Source: Gnetum montanum
Taxonomy: Eukaryota > Streptophyta > Gnetopsida > Gnetales > Gnetaceae
DNA length: 64,000 bases
Direction: 5' to 3'
NCBI GenBank assembly: GCA_015680685.1
Contig: MNCI01033409.1
Location: 360,180 to 424,179, forward strand
Below are positions 46,480 through 60,022 of this stretch, in pieces. Under the pieces are notes generated by a model, which saw only the letters and a list, made by a program, of their open reading frames with translations, was not told the DNA's origin and did not search any database. The translations under genes and the position numbers were made by a program. Numbering within the stretch: position 1 is the first letter of the stretch; every line of letters starts with the position of its first letter.

Positions 46480-49400
46480 TTGAGATTATGTTCTTACTCT
46501 TGGTAGATGGAAGGAGTATCCTTAAAAACAAGTGGAAGAAGCCAAGGCCTTTTAGGGGCAAGATACTTTTTAAAGATGCTACTTTGATAACACAAAAGCT
46601 ATGGGCTCATAGAGGAGCTATATAATTTTTTAATTTCTACATTACTCAATTTCACATAATAATATGGATGTGTTTGGGAGATGAAGTCAACCTACGAGCT
46701 TTGGAGGAAACCTTGCCAGGATTCTCTATAGAGCTTATAAAAATAATTTTTGAAAAGAGGTATGAGATTAAAGAGTTGTCCAAGTACGTCATGGTATATA
46801 AGAAATGGTTGAATAGGTTGTGAGAGAGAAGAGAATATCAACAATTTAGTGTTGATAACATATTGCTCCTAGAAAATTAGATTTCTAGGCTAATGTCTAA
46901 CCCTCTAGGCAGTCAAATTTTTGTTGAGAGGTGAGTTAGTAGTTTGAGAGTTAAGAAAAGTTTCTAAGTTAGTATTATTTTAACTAAAAGTAACTTTGAC
47001 ATTGTTATGCAAGTTTATTGATCTAGACATGCAAAGTCCCCATCATTTAGAATTTTTGTAGCACCTATTACAAGAATTTTCCAAGCATTAAAATTGAAGA
47101 CCTTAGGTGATGTTCCATTTTGATGTCATGTATAAGGGATTAACACTACATAGGTTTTGGAATAAGTACCATTGTTGGGGATGACTTCATCCATTATGGA
47201 ATAAAGTCCATGAAGAGAATGTAGAGCCACTAAGGAGGTTAAGGATCATTCTAAGAACTAAAAGTAATTGTTAAGATTTTTTTAGAAGAGTTAGATAGAA
47301 GAAGGACTAGATAGAAGATGATACTAATGATTAAGTATGCTTACTTGTAGCTTAAATAAACATTTATTACACCAAATTTGATGATTTCATGGGAAAGCAA
47401 AAGAATTTAAAGTTAGCTCTACTAGCAAAGCGCAAAGCATTTAAAAATGATTTTTTTTTGAGGGAGAAGAAGTTAAGTACTTCAATAAGTTTGATCGAGT
47501 AGAAATTTTATGTGCTTTATGATTAAAGCATCCCTAACCTACTGTGGTAGAATATGTAGACATAATAAAGAGCTACTTGGTAGAGAAGGATGTTTTTTGT
47601 GCTTCATGTAGATTGGAAACAAGTTATCATTACTTGGGACATGGCTAAATTGAGCTATTAGTTAAGCTTTATGAAAAGAGAAATAAAGATTAATAATTTG
47701 AAGCTGAATTCAGTAGAACTATCAATTATGAAGGAATGGGTGAAGTTAGGAAAGAAGGACACCATCAATGTGGACAAGGAAATAAATGAAGATTTGAAGA
47801 AGCTATTTCCTTTATTTATTAAAAATCTCTTTTATAATAAAATAGGCTAGAAATGGGAGATGATATTAAGGTAGTTGTATGGGCTATACAGGGTGATGTC
47901 CAAAGGGAGGACAATCAACTAGGCATCATTTATTTATCAATGGGTACTTAAAAAAAGTGGAGAAATTGCCAAAAAATGACAAAAAGGAAGAAGATGACGA
48001 TGAGCAAGAGGCTCAATTTTGGATTCCATTATGGATTAATAAAGGTTGTGGAAATATTATTTGCTAGAGGTGGAGAAAAGCAAGGTGATGTTACTTTGGA
48101 AGTAGATTTTAGGCCCCTAATATGCCAATAATTGGAGAGTCTAATATTCACTTACAGCATCAGAGGAGGTGGTTCTGTAACATTAGCATCAAAGACTAGG
48201 AAAGAGATGGACTCATCAATGTCAAAAAGCATAAAAAATCCACAAAAAATGTGGATACAAGGAAGTAGGAAAGGATGGAATATTGGAGAGCACCTCTAAA
48301 ATTATAAAGAGGGGAAGAGATGTAAGAAAGAGGAAGCCTCTTTCAGAGGAAGAAGACACCTTCTTGAAGATCCCAAAAATAAAGGTCTCCTAAGAAAATC
48401 TAGAAAAATAAATAAGTAATTTTATCCCTATTTATCATATTTTACTACGTGTTAATGACATAGCATAATTTCTAGTTTTAAAATTAAGGAATGACATGTT
48501 ACTCACACTTTGGTTATTTTGCAAAAGCTGCTCATGAAAAGAGAGCCTTAGAATAGAAAGAAAAGAAGCTATGTTGCAACCTTCCTTCAAACCCTGAAGG
48601 TTAGAAGGAAGGCATGATCAGAGAGGAAATGGATTTATTACATGACTTGCTTTCATCAAAGGGAAACAAAGGGGATAGAGAAAGTTTAACTTCTTTTTAT
48701 AACCTCTTAATTCAAACCTTAATGAAATAGAATAAGAATAGTAAGAAAGCCAAGACAAAGGAAGCTATGAGTTGCTAGAATTGGAGATCCCACCTCCACC
48801 TCCTACAGATGCTATTCCTCCACCTAGCAAACCCATTTTAAATGAGTTGAAGATTTGTAAGTGGATAAAGAAAGTAATAAGTTCAAAGCTCTCCATGTAA
48901 TATGGTAAGTATGTTTGACATTGTGTCAAGGATTGTACATTAATTCTATAGACATAGAAAAGATTTAATCATTTCTTATCTTTTTCAGAGATGAAAAAGA
49001 CAATCTAGGTGTATGTAAAATACAAGCAATTGATGTCGAAATAATTAGAAAATGATATGGAGAGAAAATTAAACTTGATCTCTTTGGGAGAAGGTAAGAA
49101 ATTTGAAAATTGTAATTGAAAAATAATATTTAATGTTGGTCATAGAGAATCTAACATTGTTTTGCTTTGTAGAATTAAAGGTTAGATGAAATCAAGATCA
49201 ACTAACTTTCCATAATCCTGTAGTAAATATAGATGCAGCAGTGGAAAAGGTAGTTATAGACAAAATAAGCACAACTCTTAATTATGCTAAGGATGAAAGT
49301 ATGGCTATAGAACAAGCCAACATAAATGTCATAATCCTGGACTCCTTGGAGCAAGCATGAAAAAAGGAAAATAAACAAGATTTACAAATAAGGATGTTCT

Positions 49401-50170
49401 ATAACCAAGTGAAGTTATTAAAAGTAAAAATAAGAAGAACCAATATGGTTAGACACAATAATCCTCCGTAAGCATATTAAAGGGAAAGGAATAATGCCAT
49501 GAAGTTTCAAAGGACCTTAATAGAGTGAAAGAGATCAACTTTAGTAATGAATTATTTGATGTCAAGTCTTAAGAACTTTGTAGTAGCATGTGAAAGTTGG
49601 AGAAGGAAGCACTAGACAAATAAGCAATGGTATAAAAGGAAATACTAAAAGCTAAAGGAGAATAAATGTTCATTTGTGGATAAGAAAATAAGGAGTTAGT
49701 TTATTAAATAGACGAAGCTATAAAACTTATTTGAATATTTTTCTTATAGTATGATAATTATCATACTAGAAGAACATTAGGGAGGTTCACAAGAGAGGCA
49801 TATAAAAAATAGGAATGATGATGATATCACCCTAGAGGGATTAAAAGCTTGTGATGAAGAATAAGCTACTTTTCTATTAAGGATTCCAAGTTCAACTTTT
49901 GACATGTTGGATACAACAAACTTGATCTTGGAGACGATAGAAGAGAGAATATTAGAGATGTATAAAGAAATGCAGGATAAACATCAAAACTTTATGTAAT
50001 TATTTTTGTTTTATATTGGTGATATGATAAAACAAAGTGAACTAGCAACCCTAGAGAAATTAGCTAGAAACTAGCAAAAGAATTCATCCCTATGTAGATT
50101 GATAAAGAAGAAGAGGAGGAAACTATTAGAAAGGAATAAGGGTAGTTTTAGTTTTTATATATCTTGTATT
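46480..50170 (+). pseudogene. Unrecognised decayed plus-strand ORF inside gypsy G2-B
   Basis: Several stretches read as one protein-like frame with sparse stops. At 46500-46828: KNKWKKPRPFRGKILFKDA and ALEETLPGFSIELIKIIFEK. At about 47700-47820: LSIMKEWVKLGKKD. At 47979-48300: FHYGLIKVVEILFARGGEKQ then DVTLEVDFRPLICQ. At 49855-50170: a Glu/Lys-rich end with LETIEERILEMYKEMQDKH and IKKKRRKLLERN. No domain was recognised; there is no RT, integrase or zinc knuckle. It opposes the strand of the surrounding gypsy element, so a nested insertion is likely. Limits of the insertion (about 45.5 and 50.3-50.8 kb) are uncertain and no LTR pair was found. Confidence 0.45.
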
Positions 50171-50788
50171 TGATGGAGAAGAAATTTTTTGTAAAATGTC
50201 AAGTGAAACTGATGTTTCAAGAAATAAAGTATCACATAAAATGTTATGATGTGAATTAGTTGTAAACATTTTATTTATAGAAATAAAGATTGTTATTTTC
50301 AAGTAATTTCATGTTAACAATATTTAAGCTATTGGTAGTTATGAAAGTGACATGATGTGCTAAATTTAAGTATTTTCTTAGTACTTTACATTACCTACTA
50401 ATAATAAATGACTAAGAAAAGATTATAATAAAGGTTTAACATAGAAGTTAAACATGATTTCTAATAGGTGTCAGTAGATGTCCATCACCTGAAGACAATG
50501 GTAAACAAAGATTAATTATAAATGACATACGACATCAAGCATTATAATGTGTCATAGTTCATTTTCTAAAATCATCATGCTTTGTAATGATCATAGAAAA
50601 TAAAGTAAAGCATTAACATCAATCCATGCACTAGTCATCACTTGATGATAGAAAATGATAGAAGAGAAACAAAAGTATTCCTAATAGGTACTAGTATATG
50701 TTAACCACATAAAAGAAATGAAAAACAAAGGAAAGTTTAAACATTTTAGAGCTCAAGTGTCCAATGTTATTATGTTAGCAATAAATTA
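50171..50788. other. Right flank of the unrecognised insertion
   Basis: AT-rich, with the phrase 'cctaataggt' twice (about 50462 and 50690), each followed by 'agta.atgt'. No gene was seen. Confidence 0.3.
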
Positions 50789-53700
50789 TCAAGCAATTGC
50801 ATGAGAGAAACAAAAGAAATTCTTGTTTTTAGACCATGATATGTCAAGTTTTCCAAAGCCAAAATGAACAAAATTGACATTAGAGAAAGAATCATCATTT
50901 ACGTTTATTAGGTCTATGATGATAATAGAATGTTTAGGAGAAAAAGGAATTGTAGACTTGGCTACAGGTTCAAGTTTGATATTATCTAGTTTTCCACTAA
51001 GTTGGTAGGATTGGACTTCTTGATCTAAGTAAGAAACACTTATAATTTGTTTATTAGCTGAGACAACAATATTATGGTGATGAAAAGAAATATGTATCTC
51101 TTGATATATAGGAGAAGATATAATGTGGTGTTGAGGTAACCAAGGACATTCTAGTATTTTGTTAACATTAGGACACTCACATATGATCATAAAGAGGCCT
51201 TTAGATTATATATAATTGCCTACCATGAATGCTAACCTAATGGAATATATGACTTCTACTTGAGTACCATTATAGGAAATGAGATCATTATAGGTTTCAT
51301 TGTAAACTACTTGTTCATAGAGACTGAGATGCTTGATAATAGCCATGTGATAATTTGATGGTGATGTAGCGCAGCAGCTGACAAATATTCCTGATTTGCA
51401 AATTAGTCGTGATGTTCTTAACAAGGAAGTTTAAACTATGTAGTCCATAATGAGGAACTTAAATAAAGGATTTTATATCCTCTATTTGAGTAGGAATGTT
51501 ACTTGGAATACAATTCTCTTAGGAGTATCATATAAAGCTACATGATGGTCTTTAAAGGTTGCTATGAGATCTTACAAGGATAAATTAGTGTCCTTAAAGT
51601 GAAAAATTATGGTCATTTATTGTAGGATGTTATTAGTAATAGACTAAGATGCCTATGGGGTAGGTGCCACCATGACTAGCTATATATGATTAAATGAAGG
51701 TAAAAGCTTTCTTAAAGGAGTAATCTCTTATTCTTTGATATTTTAGAAGGTTTCCTTTGTGCATCATTCACCTTCTCCTTCTACTTGCTTGATCATGACT
51801 CATTGTTTTATTGGCTACAAGTAAGGATTCTTACTTGAGGTGATTAAAAAGGATGAGTGGATTTCTAAGATTTGGTAAGTGAAGGGGTATTTTCGTATTC
51901 AACATGATATGGAACAAGATAGAAATAGGAAGGATGGATGGATTAATTAACAAGAGTGGAATGATGGGGAATAGTATGAGATGTAGCTCAATCTTGGTTA
52001 TTTGGAACAATATGGATATGATAAGGAGATGTGGAAGGATGATTTGTCTTATATGAAATGGTAGTATAGTCTAACAAATGAATTACATAAGGCCTTTGAG
52101 GTCATGATGGTGCTTATTTATGATGCTTGTAGTTAGATCAGTAGATGATGTAAAGCTCCCTAGGTGGGGAGTTACAAGATTTGTATTCAAGCTTGAATGC
52201 TGAAATAATGTTTCCAGCTCCTAATGAATTCTAAAATACTTCTAGTTATTGATTGTCTAAATGCATAGTGGATAGATTTCTTTCCACCACTATGTTGGCC
52301 TTATCTATGGGATTTTGTATATCATCTTAAAACTGTGTTATGACTAGTAGTCTCATAATAATAGTAGTAATTACTATAGTCATAATACTTAGGTACCTTA
52401 GGGTTATCTTCTTGTCTCTGAGAAGGATCCATTACTATAAGTTCAATGTGATAGTAATGTGTTCTCACTTGATTAGAAACTTTCTTCCTCTTAAGGTGAC
52501 CATCCTTAATATGATTGTTTAGAAGTAGAAAATAGCTCAAGAATATCTTGGTATGTTAATTTATACTTCTTTGACATCTTCATTGCTAGTGGAAGATGAA
52601 GTAACTGAGGAAGCATTGCTTTGTACCTTAGAAAAATAAGAAATACCCTGAGAAGTTGGTTGTTCCTTCTCTTGTTTTACAGCCTTGTTAGTCTTGTTTT
52701 AGAATGATAGACATTCTTGGTTACTGTATTGAATAGAAACTTCTTCAATACATTTGGCAAGTAAGAAAGCATCATTTAGAGAATGTGGTTTAGGGTAAGC
52801 CATTCTCTTCTAAATGTAGTTAATCATTGTAGCTTTAAATATGTCTTCTAGATGTCATTCCTTCAAATGATATGGTAGTTTTGTTGATGTTTCTATTCTT
52901 TGAGAAATAAATTTGTTAATGGACTCATTTGGATCTTACTTAAAGGAAACAAAAGACATGATACTTGTAATTTGGGATACATTAAACTTGAAGTGTTTAA
53001 TGAAGGCTATGAGTAGTTGCTCCAGAGAGGTAATAGACCCATATGCTAAGGACCTATGCCACTCTAGAGCTCTTCTAGAAAGAGAGTTGGAGAAAAATCT
53101 CAACATAATGTGAGAGTAAGGAGCAAGAAGTATGCATTCATTTCTAAATGTCACCACATGATTCATGGGATTTCCTATTTTATCATTGTACTTTGTAAAA
53201 GATGGTAATGAAACTCCCTTAGGTAAGATTGGAAAGAGAATGATAGAGTTTATATGATCACTTTGGACCTAATTCAATAAAATAGGAGAATTTCATGGTA
53301 TGTTCAATGCTTTAGCCTATTTGTCTTCAATGCTTTTGAGATAAAGCATAACATCATTAAGGAATATTATTAGTTGTGGATCTATTCTAGGAGAATAAAG
53401 GGTAGGTTGAGCTATAGTAGATTATGATGATGTCAAAGGAGGATACATATATGGAATGGGTTCAAAGGTTGTGCAAGTAGGTATACCCAATGAAAATAAG
53501 TTAGGTGTGTATATAAAAAAGGAAGGTACACTAGTTGGTTAGGTAATACTAAATAGTGATAGAGTAGGAGAAATAGGAAGTGGAATGGATTGAAAAGGAG
53601 ATATAGTAGGTTGTGGTTAAGGAATAGTATATGTAGAACCAAAAGGTGAAATGGGGAGTAGAATATAGAATGGAAATTACTGATGTTATTAGGAGAAAAC

Positions 53701-54500
53701 AAATGATAAGGAGGAGCATAACTTGCATGAGGGCTAAGTGGTTCTGTGATAGGGGAAATAGATCTAGGTGAAGAGCTTTCAGTAGCTCTAATGCTAATGT
53801 TGTGGATATAATGTGATAGAGGATTTCTTTTTCCAAGCCCATTTATTGGTTGTTCTTCATTTTTGTCCATCAAATGGATGAATTATTTAGAGGCTAGATT
53901 TTCTCTTTTGCCTCTAATAGTGATGTAAAGACCAAGATGTTGATTTAGGATGGTCTTCATTCTAACCTCTTCAATATACAAGTGTATTCTTTCTTGCATA
54001 TTTTCCTACTGTATAATGAATTTTTCAATTTTTTGGCTTCCTCATTGTCCAATTCATTGGATGATTTGATTTAGAAAGGAAAGATGATGGATCATTAGCT
54101 TGCTCATTCTTCCATGAGTTTAAACATGTCTAGCGTAAGTAAATAGCTGATGTCTAATTTTGGATAGGCTATCTTATAGTCTCTTAAGCTTAGTCATTCT
54201 AAAAATCCTTGATATCTCCTTAGATAAATAAGCTTCTGAAACTTGAAGAAACCTAAATAAGAAGATGATGCCATTTCTATTTTGTATTGAAAAAGTGAAT
54301 ATGATTTCATAGGATTGTTATTAGAGCTTTCATCTTCCCTGTAAATAGGTTGCACTTGAAATAAAGTTTGAGAATTATCTATTTAATCAAAATGTAAGGG
54401 ACATAGAAAAGTGATGTGACATCAATGTTTCAATGTGACATGTTGTTGACACTTAGAAAAATTATAGGTAAAGAGAAAATCCTAGAAATGATGTTAATTT
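50789..54500 (-). pseudogene. Gypsy G2-B gag and protease region (decayed)
   Basis: The gag core at about 53166-52936 has NHVVTFRNECILLA, RALEWHRSLAYGSITSLEQL and AFIKHFKFNV, a clear Retrotrans_gag pattern. A Pro/Ser-rich N-terminal segment precedes it (53873-53433). At 51190-50789 the frame has NVNKILECPWLPQHH and ends FSHAIA, matching the end of a retroviral-type protease and its linker. Stops and frameshifts break all parts. Confidence 0.72.
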
Positions 54501-54509
54501 TGTGGAGGC

Positions 54510-54868
54510 CCTTCTTCTAGTACTAGAACAATATTATAGTAAAGATCGTTGTAATTTGAGATCTAACATAATATAATGTGAAAATGAGCTAAGTAATCTT
54601 GTGGCTATCAAATGGTTTAAGAAAAAAAATTTCTCAACTTGAATGAGGACTTGCAAATTGTTGGAAAAATCCAACAACTTGAGATACTAGTTTTGCTAAA
54701 CACTAGTGAATATGAAGAAAATAGCAGTGTGCATAGAATAGCTAGTGAAATGAGAATGAATAGGAAATGCATACATAAGGTGATATGAATCAAACTAAAA
54801 TGTGCATGTGACTGATAGAGAAAACAATGGAATAAATAATACAATGAAAACATACATCAAATGTTTGA
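54510..54868 (-). repeat. LTR/leader repeat of gypsy G2, outer copy
   Basis: It aligns with 41245-41625. Similarity stops at about 54868, where the integrase of gypsy G3 begins. Confidence 0.7.
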
Positions 54869-57430
54869 AGATACCATCACTAAATCAAAATGTTCCAATG
54901 GTTATATCCACTATTTTGGTCCTTCAAATCATGTTGATACCCCATCATCTCTTTGATAGGACTCATAGGACTTAGTAAATTAATGTGTGTCATAATAGAG
55001 AGTTGGTTAGAAGTAACTAGCTAAGCACACTTTAATAGTAATTCACCTTCCTATGCAATGATCATAACATGATCCTTTGTGCACATCTTAAAGAACTCTC
55101 AATTGGTTCTTCTCAAGAACACACCATCGCACTAAACTATTAGTAAAGATTTTGTAGAGATTTAACTCTATTTCCATTAATTTTTTAGCATATGCAAGAA
55201 TTACTAAGTCCTACATTTTTCTCATTCAAAATGGATCTTCTACTTCTTTAGTTATGTAAGGTAGTCAGTGAACCAAAGAGTGTTTATTGTTGAGGATTCT
55301 ATAGTAGCCCTTGTAAATCAAGGCTCAATATGAAACTGATCTAATAAAGGTTCTTCATTAATATTTTTATTTAATCTTAATCTAGATAGATAATCTACAA
55401 TGAAATTTTTATATCCCTTATCTATCATTGTGATGTTAAATTCTTGTAAGATCACAAGCTACTAAATGATTCAAGGGCTTGCCATTGGCTTGTTTATGAT
55501 AAACCAGATTATACTATGATTTATGTATACAAAGATAGGATATGTATGCACATTGTGCCTAAACTTGTCAAGAGTATACACCACTACATTAATTCCTTTT
55601 TATTGTGATATAATTCAATTTTTTACTAATGGTACTTTTACTCATGTAATGAATGTAATTTGGATACTTTTGATTGATCATCTGCATGAGCACAATCCCT
55701 AATGCATTATTGGATGTATCTATTATGATGTAAAATAATATAAACTAATCAAGTGCATGTAGAATTGGAGCCTTCACAAGCTCTCTATTGAGAATATTCA
55801 ATGCTTTCTCATAATCCTTTGTCAACTTGAAGGATGCATCTTTCTTTATAATCTTTACCAACAATTTGGTGATCTTGGAAAAATTATTAATGAAGCACTA
55901 ATAATACCTTATGTGTCCAAGAAATGGCCTCATACCCTACACTATTTGATGTATCTTCATGATTGATTAGATGATTTTAACTTTCTTTGAGTTAATATTA
56001 ATGCCTTTATTTTCAAAATTATGTGCCCTAAGACTATGTATTTCTAGACTATGAGGTGACTCTTTTTCTAGTCTAGCTTTAGGTTTTTCTTCACACATCT
56101 CTTTAATACTTATTCTAGTTAGTCCAAGATTTGTTCAAAGTGAGATTCGAGTTGGAGAAGTTATCCATAAAGACTTTAACATCTTTCTCGATTTGCTTCT
56201 AGAATATTCTTAAGATCAAGCATTGAAACCTAGTAGGTGCATTATAAAAGTAAGAAGACATCTTCTTTTGTGAAAAAGCTCTTTAGAAACTTGTAGATGT
56301 GGTTTTGGCTTCATCCTTTAATGCAATCTAGAGTTGGTTATAGTCACTATAACCATCTAGAAAACTAGAGTACCTATGACCTACAATTATGTCTGGTAGC
56401 TTACCAACAAATTAAAATAGGAAATGGTCCTTGAATGTTGTCATGTTTAGTAATCTAAAATTGATGTAAATTTATGATCAACCTTCTTTCTTAATCACAA
56501 TCACTAGTGGGATTATTACTCACTATTTATAATAGGGTAGATGAGCCCAGATCTTTGGAGCCTTTCAATTTCCCTCATAACTATCTATTTAAATTTTGGA
56601 TTCAACCTATACTATGGTTGGTTCTTGGACTTTATTGTAGAATTTATGTATATGCAATGTTAACATATATGTGAATAGATTCTAGTAATCTCATTGTAGG
56701 ATCATTCCAATGCTACTAGTCATTTATTCACAACTTCTAGTATCTTCTTCTTCTTTTCTTTTGTTGGATTTGTATTAATTATTACTAATTTACCATTCTT
56801 AAGGAAAGTATATTCTAGTGATTCTCGTAATGTTTTTAGCTCTATTGATTCTAGCAAAGGTTCTTTTGGAATCTCTAACTTACCCAAATTGGTGTCCAAA
56901 CTTACATATATTAGATTTAATCCTCATTTCTAAAATTCCCCCTTACACATATATTCTAAGAGTCACTCTAGTCTTTTTTCTAAGCTCATCTATGATGTGC
57001 CTTAGCTATTCTTGTTGAAAGAATTCATGGTTCAAGGATCTTTGTCATAAGAAATGAGATGTATTTAGAGTCGCATCAAGGAATTACTATTTTCCTTGGT
57101 TTTATCCTTGTATATACCTCCTTAATTGAAATACTACATATTATGTTTGATACTTATCATTGAATAGCTCCAACATCATACTCTATCACCAAATAGATTC
57201 CAGATCTAACGATCAGTACCAATTTTTAGCTTCTTTGATGAGTATCCTAGGAAATAATTTCAGATTTTTTCATTTATTTTCTATGTTTTTCAAGATGTAG
57301 GCATCATGGAAGTATTGCAAGTAATCATATGGATCAGTATTGTAGCCTTCCTTAATCTTAGAAATGTTGTTCATGTTTAGCCATTTGATTTGGTTGTTCC
57401 TCTAATGCCTAGTTGGAATATATACTATGT
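54869..57430 (-). pseudogene. Gypsy G3 gag-pol, integrase truncated
   Basis: Minus-strand domains: gag at about 57400-57200 (DPYDYLQYFHDAYILKNIEN, FPRILIKEAKNWY); RT with FLDGYSDYNQ (about 56340) and VFMDNF (about 56175-56155, Asp-Asn in place of Asp-Asp); FLGHIRYY with KLTKDYEKALNILN (about 55920-55790); RNase H with YMSKSTISKKLNYITIKKEL (about 55640) and LQEFNITMIDKGYKNFIVDY (about 55450-55400); integrase zinc region with LVRWCVLEKNQLRVL and FWPTLYYDTH (about 55130-54980). The frame ends at PLEHFD near 54875, before the catalytic core. It is a dead Ty3/gypsy element cut by G2. Confidence 0.78.
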
Positions 57431-58352
57431 CCTTAATATTAATCATACTACTTGTAGAAAGTAGATCTCATTATATTCATCTCATTCATCATGGTTCATG
57501 TTGTGACCATGTTCCCTTCTATGTCACCTACTATGCCTTTTCTCTTGTCTATGCTCTGTTTGTCAATCTTATCCACTATCTCTACCTTCACCTCTATGAT
57601 GGTCTCTTTTATAATCTTCACTAGGTTGTCTACCATTGTCCCTTCTACCTTGGCCATACTTATCCTTGTAAAAGCTTGAAGAAGATGATGATGATGGAGA
57701 ACTTGGAGAGCCATGTTGGCTTGTTCTCCTTTCATAACTCTAATTTTCTCTAGATGACCTATTGGGAGACCAAGGCTTGGAGATCCTCCTTGTATTGAAT
57801 CTTGCTCTTCATTTTACTTGGTTGTTAGTTAAGGTTGAACATAATCATAGGTTTTTTAATTCATTTGTAATGACGGAGGAAGGATTTTGACAATGTGATC
57901 AACTAAATTGATAATTAGTTTTCTCATTTTTAGATTATGATGTTATGGAATAATAACTTTCTTTCCTTTGCTAGCTTAATTGTGTCTTCATGAAACGAAT
58001 TTTCACAATTAGGCTTCCATGATCTAATTGTATTTGGACATCTTTTTAACCACATTGGAATCTATGGTAACTACTTTAAGTCAAATTATTGTTAATTCTA
58101 TCATGAGCATTGATGGAACTAAGCAAATAGATAATAACATAATGTAACCTTGCAAGTTCCTCCATCAAAAATATTAATCCTAGTAAAGTATGAAGATGAA
58201 GTCTAAATAGTCGAGATTTAGATGTTTGTAGTAAACTTTAACTTAATGGGAGATACCATTCATATTCTTAACTATTCTATCATGTCCCCTACTAGAATCA
58301 TCAATAGGTAGAAAATCAATATTGCATGAAGAAGCCATTTTTAATTATTATT
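57431..58352 (-). other. Probable 5' part of gypsy G3 and junction with a copia LTR
   Basis: The area upstream of G3 gag contains a Lys/Glu-rich minus-strand ORF (57735-57496) and overlapping plus-strand shadows. No LTR of G3 was identified. The copia-type LTR begins at 58353. Confidence 0.35.
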
Positions 58353-59479
58353 TAGGATCAAGATCTTAGAAAGGGGGTTGAATAAGTATCCAAAAATGAA
58401 AATTGATTAGCCACAAAAACCATATCCAAATTTTATGTCGTTTTCCAAATTGAGTATGTCCAAACTTTGAGGGTAGAATCCTTGCATGCCTCTAGAATTT
58501 GTTTCTCAAAAATGTGATTTGAAGGATACTACACCTTGTACAAGCTCTGAGCCCTGCACTAGAGTATTTCATCGTAGCAAAACCACTTAACCTTGTAAGG
58601 TCCCAAAAAGCTCAGAAAGTGATTTCAAGGATCCCACAACCTTTACAAAATTGAGCTCCACTTTGGAGTTTTTTGACACTGCACAAACAATCAATCCCGT
58701 AGGATCATGGCAAGCTTAATGACAATGCCTTCTCACAATAAGCACATCAACCCTCCAAGGCTACAAGAAAGAGAGAAAGAAAAATGAAAGGAAAGAGTGT
58801 AACTTAAATTATAGGTCCTTGTACTTTGAAGCATTATTCTATAAATAATCAAGCAAATGATGTGACACAAGTACACAAGTACAATAGCATATAATAGACA
58901 ATGATAGCTTTGATGTTAATAGTGCTTACACAATACTCAAGGATTTGAAGTCTTCTTATAGCATCAAATTTTCTGAAAGCACCTCAAAATTCATGCAACG
59001 ACTACTTAATAGCTAGTGTAGATGTCTCTTTCAAAGTTGGGACATCTACTTGAGATTTGCCTCAATTCTAGAGAGAAGACTCTTTCTAAACTGGAACATA
59101 TCTAGGGAGACGTCTACTTTAGGATGAAGATGTCTACTCTTTATGAAATACATTTACTTATGATTTATTTCTTTTCAACAAAAATGTCTACTGTTTTCTA
59201 GAGACGTCTTCTCAATTCTTGAACTTTGGTTCTTGAGACTTTCTCTTCTTAATTTGGCTTCTTCCCAATCCTTGGAGCATCTTCATTTGGTTTATAGTCT
59301 TTTTTTTTTATCCATGCTCGATCATGTTTTCATCTTACCCATGTAGTCTTCACTTTGTCATTTTGTTGTAGTTATCTTCTCATTGAGTTCTTATTCATGT
59401 TGCACAAACACATCATCTAAAACAAACATTCTATTGTTCTTCATTTTTGTTAAGGTTTTGATGTATCAAAAGGTCAAAA
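58353..59479 (-). repeat. 3' LTR of copia-type element C3, minus strand (1,127 bp)
   Basis: In reverse complement it follows the C1 LTR from 'ttttgaccttttgat' through 'gagctc..ttgtaaaggttgtggga' to 'acttattcaaccccctttctaag'. The minus-strand sequence before it, 'cttaagttttcttaaggga', matches the region before the C1 3' LTR, including a reduced polypurine tract. Intact AGACGTCT sites occur at 59108-59115 and 59202-59209. Confidence 0.82.
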
Positions 59480-60022
59480 ATCTTTCCCTTAAGAAAACTT
59501 AAGAAAAGGTGTTAGTGGACATGCAAATTAAAGTATAAAGCCATGATAGAAAAATATAATATGACCATATCCAACAATCCTTAATACATACAACCACTAC
59601 CATTGATATATCCAAAATTAGGTACATAACTACTTATGTACATAAACTAAAAACTTTCTTCCCCTATTTGGACATCAGCAAAAATGAGGGATGATCTAAG
59701 GACTTTAATCACTAACCTTTGTGGCATATTTAGAGCCCTCATTTGAAGGAACTACATCAAGAGAAGGTTTGTAAGTTTCCTCCTCCTTATCATCACTACT
59801 AGTACTAGTGTTGGATACATGCTGCTCAACATCATCATCCATAGAAGGTGGCTAGACTAGAGATCTTTGTGGACAAAGCCTTACTTGAGATCAAGATGAA
59901 GTTGGTGGATTTGGTTGGGATAAAGCTTGCTAAGAGGATGGAAAAGCTCCCTTCCTATGATAGGTGAGAGAGTCAACAAGTCTCATTTGGGAAGAAGTTC
60001 CAAAGATTCTCTCCATATCCTA

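Larger units (their letters stand above)
41245..54868 (-). mobile_element. Gypsy G2 copy B: gag to integrase, minus strand, interrupted
   Basis: Minus-strand order: leader/LTR repeat (54868-54510), gag (about 54400-52200), protease region (about 51420-50790), RT (45190-44500), RNase H (about 43600-43260), integrase (about 42800-42410), then the repeat at 41625-41245. Gag and RT are separated by about 5.6 kb, far more than the family needs, because a plus-strand sequence lies at about 45.5-50.3 kb. Full LTR boundaries could not be set. Length without the insertion would be near 9 kb. Confidence 0.7.

Noticed and set aside
53433-53873. 146-codon ORF with hydrophobic C-terminal half, as a membrane protein
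   Set aside because: It lies at the expected place of gypsy G2 gag's Pro/Ser-rich head and parallels copy A at 40.2-40.55 kb; the hydrophobic part reflects T-rich decay.
57427-57679. Overlapping plus-strand ORFs of 62-65 codons
   Set aside because: They are antisense to the gypsy G3 leader or gag region and T-rich; no domain is present.
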